DNA of 10,178 nucleotides from Acidobacteriota bacterium (GTDB lineage: Bacteria; Acidobacteriota; Vicinamibacteria; Vicinamibacterales; Fen-181). The position numbers and the translations under genes were made by a program. Below the pieces are notes generated by a model that searched no databases, was not told where the DNA came from, and saw only the letters and a program-made list of their open reading frames with translations. Below, one piece after another: positions 5,962-10,178 of the stretch; the stretch's first letter is position 1, and each line of letters starts with the position of its first letter. Location: positions 1 through 10,178 of the forward strand of contig JAJXZZ010000081.1 of assembly GCA_021779795.1 (NCBI GenBank), written 5' to 3'.

Positions 5962-5994
5962 CAAGAGGCGCAGCGATGCGCCTCTTGCCTTTTT
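5962..5994 (+). terminator. intrinsic terminator
   Basis: A perfect 11-base stem (CAAGAGGCGCA at 5962-5972 with its complement at 5977-5987) closes a GCGA tetraloop, which fits the GNRA class. CC and five T residues follow (5990-5994). It lies 32 bases after the stop codon at 5929 and ends that transcript before the promoter of the acetyltransferase gene. Confidence 0.92.
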
Positions 5995-6022
5995 GTCCGG
6001 TCTTCGCCGGGGCTCCGCGGCC

Positions 6023-6051
6023 TTGACTCCGCCTGAGGGCTCTCCTAGACT
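6023..6051 (+). promoter_or_regulatory. sigma70-like promoter of the acetyltransferase unit
   Basis: TTGACT (6023-6028) and TAGACT (6046-6051) are separated by exactly 17 bases. The -35 matches the consensus at five of six positions and the -10 at four of six. It stands between a strong terminator and the next gene, as expected for a new transcription unit. Initiation near 6058 leaves a leader of about 50 bases and supports the ATG at 6109 over a TTG at 6052, which would overlap the -10. Confidence 0.55.
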
Positions 6052-6108
6052 TTGGACCATACACAGAGTCCGACCATCGCCCCCTCGGATGATTCGTCGA
6101 ACTGTGTC

Positions 6109-6714
6109 ATGGAGGATCCGTTACCCGTCCTGATGGGCCGGCGTGTGCTGCTCCGGGAGCCGCGCGACGACGACGCGGTGCCGGTGTACGAATTCGTGCG
6201 CGACCGCGAAGTGACGCGGTTTCTCGCGATCGACCCCCCGGGGAGCCCGAACGACACGCGCTACTTCATCGCGAAGTGCCGCGAGTACCGGCTGCAGGAC
6301 CGAGAGGACGTGTTCGTCATCGCCGACGTCGGCTCGGACGAGCCGATGGGCGTGACGGGCCTCCGGCACCTCGAGATGCCGATGCGGACGGCGCAGGTCG
6401 GCACGTGGGTGGCCCGGCGGTACTGGGGCCGGGGCGTCAACGCCGAGGCCAAGCACCTGCTGCTCGACTTCGCGTTCGGCCTGCTCGGCCTGCACCGGGT
6501 CGAGGCGCGCATCGCGGTGGACAACCACCGGTCGCGGCGCGCGTTCGAGCGGCTCGGCGGCCGGCGCGAGGGGCTGCTCAGGGAATCGTTCTTCAAGGAC
6601 GGCCGCTACCACGACCAGGAGTTGTACGCGATCCTGGCGCCGGAGTGGCGGAACCGGACCCGGCAGGCGAAGGAAGGCCGGTCGGCGCGCGCGGTCAAGG
6701 ATGGGCACGGATGA
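6109..6714 (+). CDS. GNAT-family N-acetyltransferase, RimJ/RimL type
   Basis: A 201-residue cytoplasmic acyltransferase. The acetyl-CoA pyrophosphate loop is in VARRYWGRGVNAEAKHLLL (101-119; the Q/R-x-x-G-x-G/A pattern read as R-x-x-W-G-R-G-V-N). It is followed by GLHRVEARIAVDNHRSRRAFERLG (127-150) and REGLLRESFFKDGRYHD, the order typical of RimJ/RimL-like enzymes that acetylate protein N-termini, amino acids or small amines. The substrate here is unknown. The N-terminal strand RRVLLREPRDDDA (11-23) is also typical. The ATG at 6109 is preferred on promoter position; an ATG at 6133 is possible. The C-terminus (181-201) is basic and looks like an extension beyond the fold. Its stop overlaps the next start (ATGA at 6711-6714). 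Confidence 0.88.
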   Translation: MEDPLPVLMGRRVLLREPRDDDAVPVYEFVRDREVTRFLAIDPPGSPNDTRYFIAKCREYRLQDREDVFVIADVGSDEPMGVTGLRHLEMPMRTAQVGTWVARRYWGRGVNAEAKHLLLDFAFGLLGLHRVEARIAVDNHRSRRAFERLGGRREGLLRESFFKDGRYHDQELYAILAPEWRNRTRQAKEGRSARAVKDGHG

Positions 6715-7112
6715 CTGACCTGGTCTTCTTCTACGGCACGCTGATGACGGGGTTCGACCGCCGCCGGCGCACCGGCATCGACTCCATGCTGCAATGGGTC
6801 GGCCGCGGCCGGATCAGCGCCGCGTTGTTCGACCTCGGCATCTACCCGGCCGCCGTCCCCGATCCCGACGGCGTCGTGTGGGGCGAGGTCTACCGCGCCA
6901 GGGACATCGACCGCGTGCTCGCCGGCCTCGACGAAATCGAGGGGCACAGCCCGGCGCTGCCCGACGTCAGCCTCTACAACCGGACCGAAGTGCCGGTGAC
7001 CTACGAGAACGGGACGATGGGCGAGGTCTGGGTCTACTTCTACAACGCGCCGCTCGGGCGGGCCGAGCGGATTGTCTCGGGCGACTACCTGGAACACCTC
7101 AAGGTGAAATAG
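6711..7112 (+). CDS. gamma-glutamylcyclotransferase-like (AIG2/GGCT fold) protein
   Basis: A 133-residue protein of the usual size for the family. It has the substrate-loop motif YGTL (8-11) after a first beta strand, and LDEIEG (73-78), where Glu77 is the likely catalytic acid/base. GGCT-fold enzymes cyclise gamma-glutamyl amines or peptides to release 5-oxoproline; many bacterial members act on unknown substrates. The ATG overlaps the acetyltransferase stop and has AAGGA at 6697-6701, nine bases upstream, so the two genes are translated from one message. The pairing of an amine or amino acid acetyltransferase with a gamma-glutamyl cyclase may point to small-molecule modification or detoxification, which is an inference. 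Confidence 0.85.
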   Translation: MTDLVFFYGTLMTGFDRRRRTGIDSMLQWVGRGRISAALFDLGIYPAAVPDPDGVVWGEVYRARDIDRVLAGLDEIEGHSPALPDVSLYNRTEVPVTYENGTMGEVWVYFYNAPLGRAERIVSGDYLEHLKVK

Positions 7113-7274
7113 GCTTAGGGCTCAGGGCTCAAGGCTCAAGGCCTGCCCGCCACAGCCCGCAGGGCGACGGCGGGGCTCAAGGCCTGCCCGCCACAGCCCG
7201 CAGGGCGACGGCGGGGCTCAGGGCCGGTCACGCGCGTCACGGGGCGTTCGCGCCCACTGCTCCTCTCAACCACC
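7113..7274. other. repeat-rich spacer before the M28 peptidase
   Basis: It starts three bases after a stop codon with GGGCTCA/AGGCTCA words (7117-7140), then carries a 41-bp tandem duplication (7133-7220) and ends with about 50 bases of unrepeated GC-rich sequence. The last segment shows no clear ribosome binding site or promoter for the peptidase gene, and no terminator with a T-run follows the cyclotransferase gene. Confidence 0.6.
7133..7220 (-). repeat. perfect 41-bp tandem repeat carrying two REP-like hairpins (copies B and C)
   Basis: Units at 7135-7175 and 7176-7216 are identical, and the match extends two bases to the left and four to the right. Each unit contains a 29-base hairpin (7146-7174 and 7187-7215) with the layout CCCGCC-N3-GCCC-N3-GGGC-N3-GGCGGG. 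The reverse complement of each unit closely matches the element at 184-227, including the CTTGAGCC flank, so these are inverted copies of the same family. Absence of differences between the two units implies a recent duplication. Confidence 0.85.
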
Positions 7275-8609
7275 ATGCGTCACACACTCATTCGCACACT
7301 CGGTTTCGTCGTCGTGTTCGCCGGCCTGGTCGTGAAGCCGGCGCTGGCCGCGCCGGAGGGTCCCGACCCGCGCGACCCACGCATCGAGAAGATCCTGTCG
7401 CAAATCTCCGAGCAGCGCATCGTCGAGATCCTCCACAAGCTCGGGTCGTTCGGCACCCGCAACACGCTGTCGTCCACCGACTCGCCGACCATGGGGATCG
7501 GCGCGGCGCGGCAGTGGATCTACGACGAGATGAAGCAGTCGAGCCCCCGCCTGCAGGTGAGCTTCGACACCTACCAGGTGCCCAAGGGCGGCCGGATCAC
7601 GCGCGACATCGAGCTGCGCAACGTGATGGCGGTGCTGCCCGGCCGCAGCCCGAGGCGCGTCTACATCAGCGCCCACTACGACTCGTTCGCGGCCGTGCGG
7701 CCGCCGGCCGGCAGCCCGCGGGGCCAGGCCGCGCCGGCCGGCCCGGTGGACAACCCGGCGCCCGGCGTGAACGACGACGGGTCGGGCACCGCGCTCGTGA
7801 TGGAGCTGGCGCGCGTGTTCGGCCAGAGCGGCGTGAACTTCGACGCGACGCTGGTGTTCATCGCGTTCGCGGGCGAGGAACAGGGGCTCATCGGCGCCAC
7901 GCGCCACGCCGAGAAGATGGCCGCCGAGCACGTCCCGATCGAGGCGGTGCTCAACAACGACATGGTGGGCAACGTGCAGGGGGGCGACACGCTCGAGGAC
8001 TCGATCCACCTGCGCGTCTTCTCGGAGGGGCCCGAGGACTCCCCGTCGCGGCAGCTCGCGCGCTACCTGGGCCGCGTCGGCGCGAAGTACGTGCCGACGG
8101 TGCAGGTCACGCCCATCGCGCGCTACGACCGGTTCGGCCGCGGCGGCGACCACTCTCCCTTCAACCGGCAGGGATTCACGGCCGTCCGCCTCACCGAGGC
8201 GGTCGAGAACTACGGCCGGCAGCACACGCCGGCCGACACGTTCGACGGGGTCAACGTCCCGTACCTCCTGCGCAACGTGAAGCTCGACGCGGCCGCCGCC
8301 GCGTCGCTGGCGCTGGCGCCGCCGCCGCCGGCGGTCTTCAACGAGCGGGGACAGCCGACGCTGGGGCGCCAGCCGAGCGGCTACGACTCGGACCTGAAGT
8401 GGCAGGCGTCGCCCGGCGCCGTGGGCTACAAGGTGTTCTGGCGGTCGGCCTGGACGCCCGACTGGCAGCACGTCGTCCCGGTCGGCAACGTGACGGAGTT
8501 CGTCCTGCCGGCGATGTCGATCGACGACTACGTGTACGGCGTCGCCGCCGTTGGGCCGGACGGCAACGAGAGCCTGGTGTCGGCCTACGTCAACCCGCCG
8601 AGGCGGTGA
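7275..8609 (+). CDS. secreted M28-family zinc metallopeptidase with C-terminal Fn3-like domain
   Basis: A 444-residue exported enzyme. A signal peptide ends near PALA-AP (cleavage about residue 25). The M28 two-zinc site is complete: His134 in HYDS, Asp167 in GVNDDGSG, Glu202 after the catalytic Glu201 in AGEEQG, Asp229 in NNDMVGN and His293 in GGDHSPF; Asp136 is the supporting aspartate. M28 enzymes are aminopeptidases or carboxypeptidases cutting single residues from peptides, so a nutritional role in the periplasm or outside the cell is likely. Residues 138-160 form a Pro/Gly-rich insertion in the loop before Asp167. Residues 370-440 (LKWQASPGAVGYKVFWR ... YGVAAVGPDGNES) look like a fibronectin-III fold, often used for binding. 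It is convergent with the PilZ gene, 19 bases apart. Confidence 0.92.
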   Translation: MRHTLIRTLGFVVVFAGLVVKPALAAPEGPDPRDPRIEKILSQISEQRIVEILHKLGSFGTRNTLSSTDSPTMGIGAARQWIYDEMKQSSPRLQVSFDTYQVPKGGRITRDIELRNVMAVLPGRSPRRVYISAHYDSFAAVRPPAGSPRGQAAPAGPVDNPAPGVNDDGSGTALVMELARVFGQSGVNFDATLVFIAFAGEEQGLIGATRHAEKMAAEHVPIEAVLNNDMVGNVQGGDTLEDSIHLRVFSEGPEDSPSRQLARYLGRVGAKYVPTVQVTPIARYDRFGRGGDHSPFNRQGFTAVRLTEAVENYGRQHTPADTFDGVNVPYLLRNVKLDAAAAASLALAPPPPAVFNERGQPTLGRQPSGYDSDLKWQASPGAVGYKVFWRSAWTPDWQHVVPVGNVTEFVLPAMSIDDYVYGVAAVGPDGNESLVSAYVNPPRR

Positions 8610-8628
8610 GGGGGACGGCCGCGGGCGG

Positions 8629-8982
8629 TCAGGGGCGGTTGCGCGACTCGACGACGGCGTCGAGGAACTCGTGGATCGCCGCGATCGCCCGTTCGGACGG
8701 CTGCACGAACTCGATGCCAGCGCGGTAGATGGTGGCCTGGTTCTCGACGTCGCAGACGTGCGCGTGCACGATCCGCCCCTTGACGACCACCATGTGGTCG
8801 CCGAGGCGGAGCCTGAAGTCGTGCAGCGAGTTGAGGCGAAGGGGGACCGCGGTTTCGATCTGCGCGCCCATCAGGCTGATGTCGGTGATGGCCATCGGCT
8901 CGTAGACCATCACGTCGCCCTGGATCTCCCCGAGGATCCCGATGCGGGGGACCCGGCGTCCGGTGGGCGCGTCGTCTGTCAT
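8629..8982 (-). CDS. PilZ-domain protein (predicted cyclic-di-GMP binder)
   Basis: A 117-residue protein consisting of little more than one PilZ domain. It has both nucleotide-contact motifs: RxxxR at Arg9-Arg13 (RRVPR) and D-x-S-x-x-G at Asp34-Ser36-Gly39 (DISLMG), so cyclic-di-GMP binding is expected. Residues 50-105 supply the remaining beta barrel and a C-terminal helix (SERAIAAIHEFLDAVVES). Single-domain PilZ proteins act as adaptors for motility, secretion or polysaccharide machinery; the partner is not visible. No ribosome binding site precedes the ATG at 8982. It lies 41 bases after the stop of the receiver-like gene on the same strand, so it may be co-transcribed, or it may be leaderless from a local promoter. 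Confidence 0.85.
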   Translation of the reverse strand: MTDDAPTGRRVPRIGILGEIQGDVMVYEPMAITDISLMGAQIETAVPLRLNSLHDFRLRLGDHMVVVKGRIVHAHVCDVENQATIYRAGIEFVQPSERAIAAIHEFLDAVVESRNRP

Positions 8983-8989
8983 CGGGCGG

Positions 8990-8995
8990 ACTATA
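8990..8995 (-). promoter_or_regulatory. possible -10 element just before the PilZ gene
   Basis: On the minus strand TATAGT (8995-8990) lies in a small AT-rich island seven bases before the ATG at 8982. If used, transcription would begin at or next to the start codon, giving a leaderless message, which would fit the absence of a ribosome binding site. No convincing -35 is present at the expected distance. Confidence 0.2.
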
Positions 8996-9023
8996 GCATA
9001 GCTCGCGGCCCCGGCCAGCCGCG

Positions 9024-9407
9024 TCAGTTCATCGGCAGCGCCGCGGTGGCCAGCCGGAACGCGCCGTCCTGCTCCTCCTCGTCATCCTCGCCCGTGGACG
9101 GTTCCAGCTCGAACTCGCTGGCGCACGTCAGGACCGGGATGTCTTTCGTGTCCTCGTCGAGCTTCAGCATGGACAGGATCTGGAAGCCGACCGGGTCGTC
9201 GAGACCCAGGCAGACCACGACCATGTCCGGCCGGTTCTGCTTGATCTGCGAGTAGGCGCGGTCGATGTCGGCGACGAGCACCACGTCGTAGTGGCCGGCG
9301 TCGAGGACCGACTCGAGCAGATCGAACACGGCCTTGCTGCCGTTGACCACCACGACCCTCTGGGTCGCGCGTCCCGTTCTCACCTGCAGCGATTCATTCG
9401 GTCTCAT
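9024..9407 (-). CDS. receiver-like (pseudo-receiver) protein lacking the phosphoacceptor Asp
   Basis: A 127-residue protein whose core (17-97) follows a CheY-like receiver: strand RVVVV (17-21), helix AVFDLLESVLDAG, strand DVVLVAD, helix AYSQIKQNRPD, strand MVVVCLGL, then a GFQILSMLKLDEDTKDIPVLTCAS segment typical of receivers. The residues needed for phosphorylation are absent: the acidic pair after the first strand is Asn22-Gly23, and the phosphoacceptor position is Cys66. Residues 100-115 form a strongly acidic tail (GEDDEEEQDG). The ATG at 9407 has AAAGGGGG five bases upstream; a TTG at 9440 is rejected. It is followed by the PilZ gene. It may act as a phosphorylation-independent adaptor, or as a protein still to be named. 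Confidence 0.75.
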   Translation of the reverse strand: MRPNESLQVRTGRATQRVVVVNGSKAVFDLLESVLDAGHYDVVLVADIDRAYSQIKQNRPDMVVVCLGLDDPVGFQILSMLKLDEDTKDIPVLTCASEFELEPSTGEDDEEEQDGAFRLATAALPMN

Positions 9408-9412
9408 GGCCG

Positions 9413-9420
9413 CCCCCTTT
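9413..9420 (-). promoter_or_regulatory. ribosome binding site deciding the pseudo-receiver start
   Basis: On the minus strand AAAGGGGG is separated by five bases from the ATG at 9407. It selects this start over the upstream TTG at 9440, whose use would place the Shine-Dalgarno inside the coding region. Confidence 0.65.
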
Positions 9421-9435
9421 GACACCCCGTACCTA

Positions 9436-9451
9436 TTCAAGAAGCGGGCCA
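9436..9451 (-). promoter_or_regulatory. weak sigma54-like promoter candidate
   Basis: On the minus strand TGGCCCG-CTTC-TTGAA resembles the sigma54 consensus TGGCACG-N4-TTGCW, with correct spacing, but the -12 element has GA instead of the nearly invariant GC. Its position would give a leader of about 18 bases holding the ribosome binding site of the pseudo-receiver gene. The -12 mismatch makes it doubtful. Confidence 0.2.
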
Positions 9452-9619
9452 GCCGGAAGCGGGTGGGAATTGCGCGGAATCAACGGCTTGCAGCCCCAAT
9501 TGCCGGGCCGGATGGCGTAGAAAGCTCACCGTGACCTCGGGGACGGACAGTCGGGCGCGCACAATTCTGCCACACCCCGTGGCTGACATCTGGACATCCG
9601 CCCCGGCGGGTGCCGGCGG

Positions 9620-10178
9620 TCACTTCTTCCGGATGGGCTTTCTCGGGACGGGCTTCGGCGCCGGCACGTAGTTCACGGCGACGTTGCTGACGGCGGCGAT
9701 GGGCCGGCCGGCGGCGGTGAACGTCTGCGTGCCGTTTCGTCCGACCACGGTGAGCCGCTCGCCGAGCAGGCTCACCTCGCTCACCTTCTGCGGCACGTCG
9801 ATCGCGATCCGCTCGGTGCCCACCGGGACGACGGCCTTGAGGCCGCGCGGCCCGGCGCCGCCGGCGATGCGGTCGAGGATGTCGCGCGCGGTGCGGAACT
9901 CGCTGCGCACGACGCCGCGCCCGAGTAGCGTGCCGTCCATCGTGAGGACGCCGATCGTGGCGGTGTAGCCGGCGTAGGCCTTGCCGGCCCGCACCATCTC
10001 CTCCGAGTAGGTGTGGCGGTTGTGCAGGTCGAACGTGATCGTCAGCACGCCGCGGTGCGGCGGCAGGTGGACGAGGACGCCGTCGGCCGGGTTGCGGCCC
10101 GTCAGCACGTCGCAGAACTCCAGCTTGCTGCCGGCGCCGACGCCGAGCACGTGCGGGCAGGTCAGAGTGGCCGGCTCG
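9620..10178 (-). CDS. unrecognised beta-rich protein, 5' end beyond the window
   Basis: On the minus strand the frame is open from the right edge of the window to the stop at 9620, giving at least 185 residues. A GTG at 10150 could be a start, but the frame upstream continues (EPATLTCPH before VLGVGAG) and there is no ribosome binding site before it, so I treat the gene as cut by the edge. Two cysteines, in TCPH and EFCDV, could form a disulfide in an exported protein. The middle, GVLTITFDLHNRHTYSEEMVRAGKAY and later strands such as ERIAIDVPQKVSEVSLLG, is beta-rich. The C-terminus is a basic Pro/Lys tail (PAPKPVPRKPIRKK). No catalytic motif or known domain is evident; a periplasmic or envelope role is only a guess. 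Confidence 0.7.
   Translation of the reverse strand, partial: EPATLTCPHVLGVGAGSKLEFCDVLTGRNPADGVLVHLPPHRGVLTITFDLHNRHTYSEEMVRAGKAYAGYTATIGVLTMDGTLLGRGVVRSEFRTARDILDRIAGGAGPRGLKAVVPVGTERIAIDVPQKVSEVSLLGERLTVVGRNGTQTFTAAGRPIAAVSNVAVNYVPAPKPVPRKPIRKK

Larger units (their letters stand above)
9408..9619. other. spacer upstream of the pseudo-receiver gene
   Basis: About 210 bases without a credible gene. It contains the ribosome binding site and weak promoter candidate listed separately. Close to the stop of the right-edge gene is a short stem CCGGC / GCCGG (about 9603-9616) with no T-run on the minus strand, so termination there is uncertain. Unlike the other spacers in this window, it holds no visible short tandem repeat. 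Confidence 0.5.

Noticed and set aside
7135..7216. CRISPR-like repeat pair
   Set aside because: The two 41-bp units are directly adjacent with no unique spacers, each contains a REP-like palindrome also found at 184, and no cas gene is nearby.
8610..8628. Bidirectional terminator between the convergent M28 and PilZ genes
   Set aside because: Only short GC-rich palindromic bits (such as CCGC-CGAG-GCGG at the end of the peptidase gene) are present and no T-run follows on either strand.
9334..9534. 66-codon plus-strand frame, and the 203-823 and 8551-9255 frames
   Set aside because: Each overlaps a better-supported gene on the other strand or frame and lacks a ribosome binding site or recognisable motif.

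Overview
This is a GC-rich bacterial chromosomal window. Codon third positions are almost all G or C, and genes use ATG or GTG starts. The gene mix is an ABC-2 exporter set, a secreted M28 metallopeptidase, a PilZ protein, a receiver-like protein and several unrecognised membrane or secreted proteins. Together with spacers packed with short degenerate repeats, this looks most like Acidobacteriota (for example Vicinamibacteria). That placement is a judgement from overall style; no marker gene proves it. I see no rRNA, tRNA, CRISPR array, transposase or phage gene.

Layout. (1) Bases 1-30 hold the first codons of a minus-strand gene that leaves the window, with a good ribosome binding site and a possible promoter. 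(2) Bases 31-229 are spacer with short repeats and a REP-like hairpin. (3) 230-796 encodes an HD-superfamily predicted hydrolase. (4) 934-4740 is a four-gene ABC-2 cluster ordered ATPase, permease, ATPase, permease. The last three genes overlap or nearly touch, and the first two are separated by a heptanucleotide repeat array. (5) 4916-5929 encodes an unrecognised membrane-anchored protein that ends at a textbook intrinsic terminator (5962-5994). (6) A sigma70-like promoter starts a two-gene unit of a RimJ/RimL-type acetyltransferase and a gamma-glutamylcyclotransferase-like protein, joined by an ATGA overlap. (7) 7133-7220 holds a perfect 41-bp tandem repeat containing two more copies of the REP-like hairpin. 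(8) 7275-8609 encodes a secreted M28 peptidase with all zinc ligands. (9) From 8629 to the end, genes lie on the minus strand: a PilZ protein, a receiver-like protein without the phosphoacceptor aspartate, and an unrecognised beta-rich protein cut by the window edge.

How the parts fit. The ABC genes probably build one heteromeric exporter. Its first gene and the membrane-protein gene downstream share the same promoter-like pattern, GGAAC-N17-CGTA, just upstream of their starts. This resembles ECF-sigma promoters and suggests shared control by an envelope-type stress sigma factor. PilZ plus the pseudo-receiver suggests a small cyclic-di-GMP output module. No complete new defence, biosynthetic or mobile system is visible. 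The most unusual content is in the spacers: several unrelated short-repeat families, REP-like hairpins of fixed geometry in both orientations, and a 33-bp repeat that has become coding sequence at the start of the second ATPase.
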